Positions 25,560 through 34,310 of a stretch of 40,052 nucleotides of DNA are shown here, one piece after another. The notes beneath the pieces are model-generated. The model saw only the letters and a list, made by a program, of their open reading frames with translations, ran no database searches and was not told the DNA's origin. Positions within the stretch are counted from its first letter, which is position 1. Each line of letters opens with the position of its first letter. The translations under genes and the position numbers were made by a program. This DNA comes from Planctomycetaceae bacterium (GTDB lineage: Bacteria > Planctomycetota > Planctomycetia > Planctomycetales > Planctomycetaceae), in the NCBI GenBank assembly GCA_014762625.1, contig JABURQ010000080.1, positions 1-40,052 of the forward strand, given 5' to 3'.

Positions 25560-27626
25560 TCAGTTGACGCCGAGATTCATGATGCGGGCCGCCGTCCCCT
25601 GGCTGTCCGGATGCGACTCTTTGGAAAGGGTCACTTTTAAGGTATGTTTGCCGGATGGTAACTCGGTGGCCAACTCGACGGAACGAGGGTAATGCAAGCC
25701 TTTACTGAAGCGATGGTAGAGCTGGACTTTCCGAGGAGCTCCGCCGTCAACCGAAACTTCCAGCATCCCGGCATCGGGGCCTGCGGACACATACGCGATC
25801 GCCGTCGTTCCTTCGAAGGTCAACTCGAAAGAGGCTCCCGGTTCCGTCGCACACAGCATTGGAATATTGGTGAAACGATCCCGTTTGCTTCCCGGCAGCG
25901 ATTTCCAGTCAGGGATTTTGACCTCCCAGCCCTGCCGTTTGGAGGCTCGATCGAAGTCGAGAAATCCGGCGTGGATATAACTGAAAGGATCGAGAAGCTC
26001 CTCAGGAGGAGCGTGGGGAGCGGGATCGGCGTGATTCTGCCAGGCATTCGTCAACAGATAGGCAATCAGGTCGGCGGCGATCCGGTTGCCGCGTGGAGCG
26101 GGATGCGTTCCCCCGAACTCTTTCCAGGTGAGGTTCTCGTCGTCAATCTGATCGGCGACTTCGCGGGCAAGATGAATGGTCGACACTCCATAATGCGCGG
26201 CGACTTTTTCATGTTCGACCATCGGTAAGGGAGTTTGACCTGATTGCAATTGTTCGAGCATGCCGGGATTCACAAAGTAAGTCATGACGATATCGGCGTT
26301 AGGATTGTGTCGTCGTACCTGATGCATGATGCCCTCCATACCTCGGACGCACTCTTCGGGAGTGTGCATGGCGTCCTGATCGTCGTTGACGGCGAACTCC
26401 ACGAACAACAGGTCAACCGGCCCCTGAGAGAGGACATCCCGTTCCAGACGGAACGCCCCTGTCGTCGAGCAAGTCGAAGCGATTCCGGCGTTGGTGAAAG
26501 TGAACTGGGTGTCGGGAAATTGATCCTGCAGAAACTTTTCCACCATGGGACGATAACCGTTCATTTCGGTGATCGACCCTCCTAGAAAAGCGACGTGCCC
26601 CTGTTTCCGATCGGTGAATTGGTGCCATGAGTTAACGAGCGATCCCCGTTTCGTCGTGTTTTTATAGCCATTCACTTTGAACTCAGAAGGAGTGAGATAA
26701 TTCAACGAGACCAGAAATGCGTCCAGTTGCTCCATGGTTTTAAAATAGCTATGGAGCTCACGTTGTTTGGTCTCTGGAGTGCGAAATCGAGGATTGAAAA
26801 ACCCGTGAGGCTCCCCCGGAAACGCTTTCAATTCACATCGATTCCCGTGCTTTGTCATCAGTGTTGTGAAGTGTTCCACGGTTTGGAAAGGCACGGCTGT
26901 ATCGTCGGTGCCATGAAAAATGATCGTCGGCGGCAAATTGCTTCGGACGTGATGAATGGGAGAAATCAGGGTCGCGTCCCCTGGGATACGATCGGTGATC
27001 GACTTCAGTTTTTCTTCCGAGAGTAGATCGCTCCCTGCGAGCGGAGCCACCATCACCGCAGGATTGAACAGCGCCATGGCATTCGGCACAGAACTGAACG
27101 AGGAACCGACTTCATCTCCACCGATAGGTTCGGGAACGACACCCGTACAACAGGCGATATGCCCTCCGGCGGAACCTCCCGCCGCCACAATTTTTTCGGG
27201 ATCCACATTCAACTGTTTCGCATTCGCTCTGACCCAGCGAATCGCCGACCGTGCATCCGCGACACAATCAAAGGGGGAGGCCTTGTGTCGAGAAAGAACT
27301 CGATAATCGGCCGTAATGGCGACCATTCCCCGTTGCGCCAGATAACGACACTGATTCTGGAATTGCGAGGGGCTTCCGGCTCGCCAACCGCCTCCGAAGA
27401 AAAACACAATGGCAGGTCGTGGTCCGGAAAAATGCTCTTCGTCCGGACGGTAGATCCAGGCGGAGAGTTCGATGTCTCCAACTGTTTTATAGGTTTGTTT
27501 CTCAGCGAGGGGGAGCTCGGGAGGGTACTGTCCCCGCATGGGAATCAGGTCTTCTGCGGACAGCGATTGCATCACGCCGCCGACCAACAATAGCCCGCAG
27601 AACAGAACATGGAACGCTTTCTTCAT
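25560..27626 (-). CDS. Secreted alpha/beta esterase - SGNH hydrolase - jelly-roll fusion
   Basis: Exported 688-aa protein with two hydrolase domains. Signal peptide 1-24. Residues about 40-310 form an alpha/beta hydrolase of the HSL/feruloyl-acetyl esterase kind: FFFGGGWRAG (oxyanion hole), nucleophile Ser in GGSAGGH, Asp in HGTDDTAVPF and His in EPHGFF. Residues about 335-560 form an SGNH/GDSL hydrolase: block I LGGSITE, Asn in EFAVNDDQD, and the final His in GGTHPAPRGNRIA, although Thr stands where Asp often precedes the His. Residues about 570-688 are beta-rich (FELTFEGTTAIAYVSAGPDAG) and carbohydrate-binding-module-like. Together they fit removal of acyl groups from decorated glycans. An internal ATG between domains is not needed, since the frame is continuous. 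Confidence 0.88.
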   Translation of the reverse strand: MKKAFHVLFCGLLLVGGVMQSLSAEDLIPMRGQYPPELPLAEKQTYKTVGDIELSAWIYRPDEEHFSGPRPAIVFFFGGGWRAGSPSQFQNQCRYLAQRGMVAITADYRVLSRHKASPFDCVADARSAIRWVRANAKQLNVDPEKIVAAGGSAGGHIACCTGVVPEPIGGDEVGSSFSSVPNAMALFNPAVMVAPLAGSDLLSEEKLKSITDRIPGDATLISPIHHVRSNLPPTIIFHGTDDTAVPFQTVEHFTTLMTKHGNRCELKAFPGEPHGFFNPRFRTPETKQRELHSYFKTMEQLDAFLVSLNYLTPSEFKVNGYKNTTKRGSLVNSWHQFTDRKQGHVAFLGGSITEMNGYRPMVEKFLQDQFPDTQFTFTNAGIASTCSTTGAFRLERDVLSQGPVDLLFVEFAVNDDQDAMHTPEECVRGMEGIMHQVRRHNPNADIVMTYFVNPGMLEQLQSGQTPLPMVEHEKVAAHYGVSTIHLAREVADQIDDENLTWKEFGGTHPAPRGNRIAADLIAYLLTNAWQNHADPAPHAPPEELLDPFSYIHAGFLDFDRASKRQGWEVKIPDWKSLPGSKRDRFTNIPMLCATEPGASFELTFEGTTAIAYVSAGPDAGMLEVSVDGGAPRKVQLYHRFSKGLHYPRSVELATELPSGKHTLKVTLSKESHPDSQGTAARIMNLGVN

Positions 27627-27723
27627 CGAATATTTCCTTCCTCAACGAGCATTTCCGGATCCCAATAGGTATTCCCTGATGATGCCTGCACAATCCCTGG
27701 AAAGCAAAGATCGATTCAGAGGG

Positions 27724-27750
27724 AAAACGACTTTTTTCAAGTAGCGTTTT
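27724..27750 (-). terminator. Possible weak terminator hairpin after the HEAT kinase
   Basis: AAAACG-ACTT pairs with AAGT-(AG)-CGTTTT across a TTTTC loop, with a two-base bulge. On the minus strand it lies 6 bases past the kinase stop and its 3' arm ends in TTTT, but no longer T-run follows. Weak evidence. Confidence 0.3.
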
Positions 27751-27755
27751 GGGAT

Positions 27756-29165
27756 TTACTCAGCATATTTTTTACCGAGGACCCAGTAGACGAGATACAG
27801 AGCAATCCCGAGAAATGCCAGAATGATGGAACGCAGGAAACCAGACTGGCTGATCGCATCGCCTTTCAGAGCCTCTTCGGTTGCTTCTGCCTGATAACGC
27901 ACGTACGGTTCCGCAGAATTTTGACGTAAGTCATGTACTTGACTCTGATATTCTTCGGCATTTCCACCGGCTGCTTGGAGTCCCAGTAAAGCAGCTTCCT
28001 GAACCTGAGGATCGGAGCTCTCCAGTCCCTCCGCCAGCATTTCGAGAGTGTCATGATCATAGCGTCCGATTTTTCCCAAAGCTTGAGCGGCCTCTTTACG
28101 AAAGGCGGAGTTGGATTCTTTCCAAGCTGTTTCCCAGGTTTGGAGGGCCATTTGTGCGGCCACTGATCGATCGTGGACGTGGAGCGTCCAGGCCAGCAGG
28201 ATCAAAGGAATTGCGATCACCAGAGCGACGACCCAAGAAGGGGCTGTCCAGAGACTGAGCTCAAATTTTTTGACTGACGGAGTGTCAATCGCCGCGATAG
28301 TCGGCTCATCCCCCGCAGAGGACGCCTGGGTGACGTTGACCATTTTGACAGGAGAGATGTTCTCCAGTTTTTGTTGGACAGCTTCCGCGTTAGCTGGACG
28401 CTTACCCGGATCTTTTTGTAATAGAGAGGATACAAGCTCATCGAGATCCGAGGGGCAATCAAACGCAATGGAAGAGACGCGCGGCGGAACTTTATGGAGG
28501 TGTTGGTCCAGGATTTCCGCCGGCGAATTGCCATCGAACGGAGGCTTTCCTGTCAGGGTTTCAAACATGACGCAGCCCAGCGAATAGAGGTCGGCTTTGG
28601 CGCCTATGTTTTTCCCACGAATCTGTTCGGGAGACATATAGCGAAATGTCCCCATAGTTTTTCCGGCGGCCGTAAGATTTTGCGCGGAAGCGAAAGTTGC
28701 TAATCCAAAATCGCTCAGTTTGAGTTGACCATTCGTCGCGATCAGAAAATTACCAGGTTTGATATCGCGGTGAGTCACTTCATGCGAATGGGCGTAGGCA
28801 AGAGCTGACGTCATTTGCTGGAAGTATTTAACAGCCAGTTCCCAAGGGAGCGGGGCACGCTTTTTGAGGAGCTGGTCGAAGCTTCCTCCCCCCACAATTT
28901 CCATTGCGTAGAAGCGGTGCTCGCCTTCTGTGGTCCCTCCGAAAGAGTGGACAATATTGGGATGGCGAAGCTTTCTGAGAATCTCCAGTTCTCGGTCAAA
29001 TCGACCTAGAACGATTTCGTCGGTGACTTCTTCCGGCAACAATTTGACGGCGACCTGGCGATCATTTTTGACGTACCTAGCACGATAGACAACTCCCATC
29101 CCCCCCTCGCCAATTTTTTCGAGGAGCTCAAATGGCCAGATCCATTTTTTGTTAATGTTTGACAC
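27756..29165 (-). CDS. Membrane Ser/Thr protein kinase (PknB type) with HEAT-like repeats
   Basis: Eukaryotic-like kinase of 469 aa starting with GTG at 29165. The kinase domain (about 12-285) is complete: G-x-G-x-x-G loop GEGGMGVVY (19-27), ATP-site Lys41 in VAVKLL, HRDIKPGN with catalytic D134, DFG at 152-154, and the SPEQ and DLYSLGCVMFE motifs. A short linker leads to a transmembrane segment (about 308-328, WVVALVIAIPLILLAW). Then come HEAT/Armadillo-like helices (RKEAAQALGKIG, VQEAALLGLQAAGG). A second membrane segment near the C-terminus (SIILAFLGIALYLVYWVLG) leaves a short tail. With two membrane spans the helical repeats face outward while the kinase is cytosolic. It probably phosphorylates Ser/Thr in response to an envelope signal; targets unknown. 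Confidence 0.92.
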   Translation of the reverse strand: MSNINKKWIWPFELLEKIGEGGMGVVYRARYVKNDRQVAVKLLPEEVTDEIVLGRFDRELEILRKLRHPNIVHSFGGTTEGEHRFYAMEIVGGGSFDQLLKKRAPLPWELAVKYFQQMTSALAYAHSHEVTHRDIKPGNFLIATNGQLKLSDFGLATFASAQNLTAAGKTMGTFRYMSPEQIRGKNIGAKADLYSLGCVMFETLTGKPPFDGNSPAEILDQHLHKVPPRVSSIAFDCPSDLDELVSSLLQKDPGKRPANAEAVQQKLENISPVKMVNVTQASSAGDEPTIAAIDTPSVKKFELSLWTAPSWVVALVIAIPLILLAWTLHVHDRSVAAQMALQTWETAWKESNSAFRKEAAQALGKIGRYDHDTLEMLAEGLESSDPQVQEAALLGLQAAGGNAEEYQSQVHDLRQNSAEPYVRYQAEATEEALKGDAISQSGFLRSIILAFLGIALYLVYWVLGKKYAE

Positions 29166-29377
29166 AGTCAGTAGTTGCGACTAGATGAGAACGAAATACC
29201 AATACTTCGGTGTTGTGACGTCATCCCCCTGGATTCCGGTCAATTCGAGATCGTAGTGCCGCTTCAAAACCAGTAAAAATATAATCAAATTAGATCGAAA
29301 AACCCATCTCCTCTGTGAGAGCGATGTGGATTTCTCGAAACCCAATCTCAGCCATTTCCCCTCTGAAATTCTCTGAA

Positions 29378-31000
29378 TTACCCTGAGAGAGAACTATCTA
29401 AGGTTTCCAACGATTTGAACTTTCTCACAATCTCTCGAGCACACCGCAGGCCATCGACGGCTGCACTTACGATACCACCCGCATAACCGGCCCCTTCTCC
29501 CATCGGGTACAACCCGTGAACTCCAGTACACTCCATGCTTCGTCGATCTCGATAAATGCGGAGAGGGGAACTGCCTCTCATTTCCGGTCCCGCCAGAACA
29601 GCATCTTTCAGGTACTGCCCCTTCCATTTCTGATCGAGAACCGGCAGTCCGTTTTTGATGGCCTGAGTCACAATGGGGGGGAGGACTTCCGCGAGGGAAG
29701 CATGAACTCTCCCTCGTTGATAAGAAGATGGTAAATGTGTCGTGGCTGGCGTCATGCGGTCGTTCAGAAAATCATTTGCTGACTGAATGGGGCATAGATA
29801 ATCACGTCGTCCCAGTTCGAACGCAATTGCCTCATATTTCCGTTGTAGTTCCATACCTGCGAGTGGGTGAATTCCCCCAAAGTGTTCCGGTTCGAGCGTG
29901 ATCATCAAACCGCTGTTCGCAAAGGAGGAGTCATGACGGGAGTTACTCATGCCGTTGGTACAGAATCGTTTCGGCTCCGAGACACTCGGCATCACGATCC
30001 CTCCGGCACACATGCAAAATGAGTACAAGTCATACTTTCCGTTCGCGACCAGTGAATAATCGGCTGCGCCGAGAATCTCCAGATACTCAGGTTTTCCATA
30101 CTTGTGGCGATTCACGTTCTCCTGCGGGTGTTCGATTCGAAGCCCCAACTGAAAGGCTTTCTGTTCCATCGGAACTCCTTGACGATAGAGCGTTTCGTAA
30201 GTGTCTCGGGCGCTATGCCCGATCCCCAGCAAAACCAGATTGGTTTTGAGATACCCACTGGAAGTATGTAATCCTTGCAGTCGCCCCTCCTGAATATCGA
30301 GCGAATCCATCCGACATCCGAATTTGTATTCTCCCCCCATCTCTTCGATCTTGCGACGGAAGTTTCGGCAAATCATGGGTAGCTTGTTGCTGCCGAGGTG
30401 AGGTCGATTTTCGTAAACGATGGAGGGGCGTCCGCCACATTCCACGAATCGTTCCACAACCCAATCCACATCCGGACCACTCATGCGACAGGTCAATTTT
30501 CCATCACTGAAGCAGCCCGCGCCGCCTTCTCCAAACAGGTAATTATTTTCTGGATCGAAAGCTCCGCCGCGATCAAACTCGCGATTCGTGGAAACTCGTT
30601 CTTTAACCGGCTGTCCTCTTTCCAGAATGACGGGACGATAACCGTTCTTAGCCAGATAGTAGGCTGCAAGCAGACCGGATGGCCCCGATCCGACAATCAC
30701 CGGAGGAAATTCGAGAGGCGAAGAACCGCAGGGAGGATTTTCGAAAACGGCGGGAGCGTATTGCTGAACCTGTGAATCGCGTTGGAACTGGTTCAAAGTC
30801 TGTTCTGGATCGTGGAGCGAGACCGCGACGGAATAGACAAATTTCAGGTCACGACGCGAACGAGCGTCCAGGCTTTTTCGCAGAATCTTCCATTGGCGAA
30901 TCTCGTTCACAGAAACCTTCAATCGTCGCGCGATCCTTTCCAGCAAGCCTGATTCGGGAACTTCCACAGGGACCTGCAGGTTTGTCAGTCGTATTATCAT
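29378..31000 (-). CDS. FAD-dependent oxidoreductase, COG2509 type
   Basis: Cytosolic flavoprotein of the uncharacterised 'FAD-dependent dehydrogenase' group, 540 aa. The ATG at 31000 has GGAG 9 bases upstream and gives the family N-terminus MIIRLTNLQVPVE; a longer frame to 31081 adds a polar prefix. After a small N-terminal domain (about 1-85) comes the FAD-binding GSGPSG at 104-109 in PVIVGSGPSGLLAAYYLAKNG, with the acidic ILERG end. FGEGGAGCFSDGKLTCR and FCMCAGGIVMPSV are conserved in this group, and the C-terminal GEGAGYAGGIVSAAVDGLRCA closes the FAD site. Reaction and substrate are unknown to me. It is divergent from the ECF sigma gene; its 3' end is 213 bp from the start of the kinase gene on the same strand. 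Confidence 0.9.
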   Translation of the reverse strand: MIIRLTNLQVPVEVPESGLLERIARRLKVSVNEIRQWKILRKSLDARSRRDLKFVYSVAVSLHDPEQTLNQFQRDSQVQQYAPAVFENPPCGSSPLEFPPVIVGSGPSGLLAAYYLAKNGYRPVILERGQPVKERVSTNREFDRGGAFDPENNYLFGEGGAGCFSDGKLTCRMSGPDVDWVVERFVECGGRPSIVYENRPHLGSNKLPMICRNFRRKIEEMGGEYKFGCRMDSLDIQEGRLQGLHTSSGYLKTNLVLLGIGHSARDTYETLYRQGVPMEQKAFQLGLRIEHPQENVNRHKYGKPEYLEILGAADYSLVANGKYDLYSFCMCAGGIVMPSVSEPKRFCTNGMSNSRHDSSFANSGLMITLEPEHFGGIHPLAGMELQRKYEAIAFELGRRDYLCPIQSANDFLNDRMTPATTHLPSSYQRGRVHASLAEVLPPIVTQAIKNGLPVLDQKWKGQYLKDAVLAGPEMRGSSPLRIYRDRRSMECTGVHGLYPMGEGAGYAGGIVSAAVDGLRCAREIVRKFKSLETLDSSLSG

Positions 31001-31140
31001 AAGGAGAGGCTCCGGTCCGTACTGATCGGACGGGGAGAACGGGCGATTCAATTGATTGGCTTTTATTGTAGTCCGAATCAATAGAGTGGGCTACTGACCG
31101 TCAGAACGCACCTTTAGGAGCATTTCAGCCCCTTTGTCTC

Positions 31141-31208
31141 GTGAGGCCGTGCTCATGGTATTTGCATGCTTTTGAAGCGATTGTTGCTTTTTTTCAACAT
31201 GGCCTCAC
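31141..31208. promoter_or_regulatory. Inverted repeat ahead of the ECF sigma gene
   Basis: GTGAGGCC (31141-31148) and GGCCTCAC (31201-31208) form a perfect 8-bp inverted repeat around a 52-base interior, which contains gttg-ctttttttt-caac. It lies in the 232-bp divergent gap just before the ribosome-binding site AGGAG (31224-31228). It could be an operator pair or a leader hairpin; I cannot tell which. Confidence 0.35.
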
Positions 31209-31232
31209 AACTGATGGAATTCCAGGAGACAT

Positions 31233-31997
31233 TTGAAAAACTCTCACTCTCATAAAATTGCCCAATCGACTCAGAGGGAAAATTTCAGACAATATACTCA
31301 GTGCATGGCCATGATTTATGACCTAGTTTTGAGCATGAATTCAATGATGGAGTCATTCAGAAATCAAAATTGGAATTCCGAGTTCACCTCGATGACGTTG
31401 CTGGACAAGGCCAGGCGTCACGATGAGTCAGCTTGGGAAACCATCGTGAAGCTTTATGCGCCGCTTGTGTATCGCTGGTGCAAACGCGCAGGAATGAGTT
31501 ACCACGACATTGAAAATCTCTCTCAAGAAGTGTTCACGATCGCTTACCGAAAACTGGATCGGTTTCAAAAGGAATCGGAATCCGATTCCTTTCGCGGTTG
31601 GTTATACACATTGGTTCGCAACAAACGCATCGACTGGTTACGAAAACATAAGAATGACGTTGCGGCGATTGGGGGGAGCCAGGTGATGGCGCTACAACAT
31701 CAAATCCCCGACCCAATTGCCGAAGAATCTGACGAAATGGACGAATCGGATCAGGAAGAACTCTTTTTGTTCAATCAAGCGATCCAATTGATTCGGCAGG
31801 AATTTGGTCCTCGCGATCAACAAATTATTGAAGCGTTATTGTGCGAAAACCAGGATCCGCGAGTCATTTCCGAGCAGCTAGACATCTCCCGAAACACGAT
31901 CTATATCGTGAAATCGCGTGTCATGCGGCGATTGCGAGAAGAGTTTTCAGGTTTATTCGGGGAGCCCGAAGAGATTGCGAATATGGGTTCGAGGTGA
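31233..31997 (+). CDS. ECF-family RNA polymerase sigma factor
   Basis: Sigma-70 family factor of the ECF group, up to 254 aa. The frame can begin at TTG 31233 (AGGAG 4 bases upstream), ATG 31305, or ATG 31344/31347. The last gives the usual short N-terminus before TLLDKARRHDESAWETIVKLY, so the true protein may be about 216 aa. Region 2 spans LYAPLVYRWCKRAG... DIENLSQEVFTIAYRKLDRF... FRGWLYTLVRNKRIDWLRK. Region 4 spans FGPRDQQIIEALL... ISEQLDISRNTIYIVKSRVMRRLREEF, with a helix-turn-helix. It is directly followed, after 6 bp, by a kinase with a zinc-finger-like N-terminus. This suggests the kinase, not a classical anti-sigma factor, controls the sigma factor. Targets unknown. Confidence 0.92.
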   Translation: MKNSHSHKIAQSTQRENFRQYTQCMAMIYDLVLSMNSMMESFRNQNWNSEFTSMTLLDKARRHDESAWETIVKLYAPLVYRWCKRAGMSYHDIENLSQEVFTIAYRKLDRFQKESESDSFRGWLYTLVRNKRIDWLRKHKNDVAAIGGSQVMALQHQIPDPIAEESDEMDESDQEELFLFNQAIQLIRQEFGPRDQQIIEALLCENQDPRVISEQLDISRNTIYIVKSRVMRRLREEFSGLFGEPEEIANMGSR

Positions 31998-32003
31998 GCC
32001 AAG

Positions 32004-34280
32004 ATGGTATGCCCTACATCTGAGGAGCTATCGTCCTTTCTCTCAGGACAGCTTTCGAACCAGGCGTTTGAACAAATCGCCGAGCATCTGGAATCCTGTA
32101 CGCTCTGTGTCGAAACGCTAGATGCGATGGAGACAGGGGAACCGCTCGATGCACAAATTCTTCAAGAACAACCCGTCAATTACAGTTGGGCTGAATCTCT
32201 GGGGGCTCGACAACTCACTCAACGATTGCTTGACCGCAACAACGTAACCGACGATCAACTGGGCCCCGATGCCATCGGGCGCATCAAAATTGTTCGCTAC
32301 CTCGCCAGCGGTTCCTTTGGGCGGGTCTTCATCGGTTGGGATGAAGAACTGGAACGACGCGTGGCTGTCAAGTTACCGCGTGCAGGAATGTATGCTGATG
32401 ATGAATCGCGTGAAGAGATTCGTCGAGAAGCACGTCAAGCCGCTAAAGTCGAGCATCCTGGAATCGTTCCGATTTATGATATTGGCACCGATCCTAATGG
32501 TGATGTCTTTATCGTTTCCGGATTCGTCGATGGCTGTGATTTGAGTGAGTGGAGGAAAACTCAACGACCGTCGTTCGACGAGTGCGTCAGGATGGTCATC
32601 AAAGTGGCCGAAATTATTGCTTACGCCCATCAGCATCAGTTGATCCACCGCGACATCAAACCGGGAAATATTCTGATCGACAAAGAGGGGAATCCTCATC
32701 TCGTCGATTTTGGATTGGCGACCACGTGTGCAGAACCTGGAGAACGATCAATCAAGGGCCTGGTCGGGACACCGGCTTATCTCCCACCCGATTATCTGGA
32801 ATACGTTCATCCGCCGATCGATCCCCGCGGCGATCTCTACTCACTCGGTGTGGTCCTGTATGAATTGATCACCGGCTGTCATCCCTACGACCTGCAAGCA
32901 GACAGTTGGCAAAAAACTCTACTGACGACTGAACCGATTCGTCCACGTAAGAGAAACTGGCGTGTTCCACGAAGGTTGGAATCATTATGCCAGAAAGCCG
33001 TTCATCGAGATCCCCGCAAACGGTTCCAATCCGCTGAAGAATTTCTCAAAGCTCTAGAACGCTATCGGCGGAAATCGTCCCTGTCAGAACTGACTGATTC
33101 GAATCAAAGTAGAACTCCCTTCAAACTCGTCGGAGCAATGGTGTTGACGGCAACGATCGTCTTGGGAATCGCGATGGTTTGGGGAAAAAATATTTTTTCG
33201 AGTGAAGGGGGAGCAAACTCGTTTCTCATTCCGCACTTGCCGCCAGCGTCCCAGACGATGGACATTCAGAGTCTCCAACCCGTTCCTGTGCGGATTCAAA
33301 CAGAGCCGGCGGGAGCACTTGTTGCGATCGTTTCCTTGCGAAAACATGATTGGTCACCGCAAACAGACTCGATCAAACGACCGGATCAAACCACCCCGGT
33401 GCAACTCGATCTCAAGCCGGGTGATTACCTGATCGAGGCGATGCTTCCAGGGTATGGGTTTCATCAGGTCATCCGTCGCGTTGAGCCGATAAAGGCGGCG
33501 TCTTCGACATCTCGCCTGCTGCGTCGAATCACGATTCCACAAACAGACCGAGATTCCCATGATCTGGTGAAGATTCCGGAAGGGGAGTTTGAATTCGGCC
33601 TCCCACCGAATACCGAGCGTCGACATGTTCGGGAGTTTCTGATTCAGTCTCATGAGCCGACTTATGCCGACTACAAGCGAGTCATGGGAGAACTGACTCC
33701 CGCCATGCGTGACGGTTTGAAGGCGGTAGGGATCACCGATCTCAATCGGCCCCTTGGCTATCTTACCTTTCAGGAGGCGTTGGAATTCGCAGAAGCCTCG
33801 GGGTTACGATTATTGACTGAAACAGAATGGGAATATGTCGCGTCCAACGGCGGCACCACAACTTATCCCTGGGGCGATCAATTTCCGGACGTCTCCACCT
33901 GGGAAGAGCTTGGGGAGTTCGACCGTACGATCAACCCCCATCATGATCCGATCTACGGGCTCTACTCTGGCTCAGTGGAGTGGGTTGGCAATCGTGAGCC
34001 TGAGCTTAACTCTGGTCGTGAGCACTACTTCTACCGGGGGGGAACGTATCTGCTTGCAGACGGAAAATCGCTTCGTGAAGTTTTATCAACAAATGAGGCT
34101 ATGTTAATAGAGACCATGGGAGTTCACTGGCGACCCCGCTGGAGCACTCCTGAAGTCACCTTTCGACTTGGGGTGCGTATGGGACGAAACGCCAGTCTGG
34201 AGTATTTACGTCAGGAATTTTCACACGCTGCAGCAGTAAAAAAAGACTCGTCTGAGTTACTTAACTCAGACGAGTCTTGA
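32004..34280 (+). CDS. Ser/Thr kinase with zinc-finger-like N-terminus, PEGA and FGE-like domains
   Basis: 758-aa membrane kinase co-transcribed with the ECF sigma gene (gap 6 bp, GAGGTG before the ATG). Residues 1-40 have CPTSEELSSFLSG and H28-x3-C32-x2-C35, like zinc-binding anti-sigma domains. The kinase domain (about 94-355) is complete: SGSFGRVF, Lys123, HRDIKPGN with D217, DFG 235-237, DLYSLGVVLYE. A membrane segment follows (about 375-392, GAMVLTATIVLGIAMVWG). Next are a PEGA domain (about 425-495, VRIQTEPAGALVAI) and an FGE/SUMF1-like domain (about 505-745: PEGEFEFG, LRLLTETEWEYVAS, TTYPWGDQF, YFYRGGTYLL, TFRLGVRMGR). That last domain has no Cys, so it cannot be a classical formylglycine-generating enzyme. 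It is probably a periplasmic ligand-binding module. Confidence 0.92.
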   Translation: MVCPTSEELSSFLSGQLSNQAFEQIAEHLESCTLCVETLDAMETGEPLDAQILQEQPVNYSWAESLGARQLTQRLLDRNNVTDDQLGPDAIGRIKIVRYLASGSFGRVFIGWDEELERRVAVKLPRAGMYADDESREEIRREARQAAKVEHPGIVPIYDIGTDPNGDVFIVSGFVDGCDLSEWRKTQRPSFDECVRMVIKVAEIIAYAHQHQLIHRDIKPGNILIDKEGNPHLVDFGLATTCAEPGERSIKGLVGTPAYLPPDYLEYVHPPIDPRGDLYSLGVVLYELITGCHPYDLQADSWQKTLLTTEPIRPRKRNWRVPRRLESLCQKAVHRDPRKRFQSAEEFLKALERYRRKSSLSELTDSNQSRTPFKLVGAMVLTATIVLGIAMVWGKNIFSSEGGANSFLIPHLPPASQTMDIQSLQPVPVRIQTEPAGALVAIVSLRKHDWSPQTDSIKRPDQTTPVQLDLKPGDYLIEAMLPGYGFHQVIRRVEPIKAASSTSRLLRRITIPQTDRDSHDLVKIPEGEFEFGLPPNTERRHVREFLIQSHEPTYADYKRVMGELTPAMRDGLKAVGITDLNRPLGYLTFQEALEFAEASGLRLLTETEWEYVASNGGTTTYPWGDQFPDVSTWEELGEFDRTINPHHDPIYGLYSGSVEWVGNREPELNSGREHYFYRGGTYLLADGKSLREVLSTNEAMLIETMGVHWRPRWSTPEVTFRLGVRMGRNASLEYLRQEFSHAAAVKKDSSELLNSDES

Positions 34281-34285
34281 GATTT
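34238..34285. terminator. Bidirectional terminator overlapping the kinase C-terminus
   Basis: Arms 34243-34259 and 34262-34278 are perfectly complementary over 17 bp (aagactcgtctgagtta and its reverse complement), with a 2-base loop. On the minus strand the hairpin is followed by TTTTTTT (complement of 34238-34244), a textbook terminator for the secreted CxxC gene ending at 34311. On the plus strand the flank is GAGATTTTT, weaker. The whole stem lies inside the last codons and stop of the kinase gene. Confidence 0.8.
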
Positions 34286-34310
34286 TTCAGTAGGCTTCCG
34301 CGTCCAGAAA

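Noticed and set aside
29216-29223. TGACGTCA palindrome upstream of the HEAT kinase
   Set aside because: Eight bases is within chance and no second site or known bacterial regulator fits.
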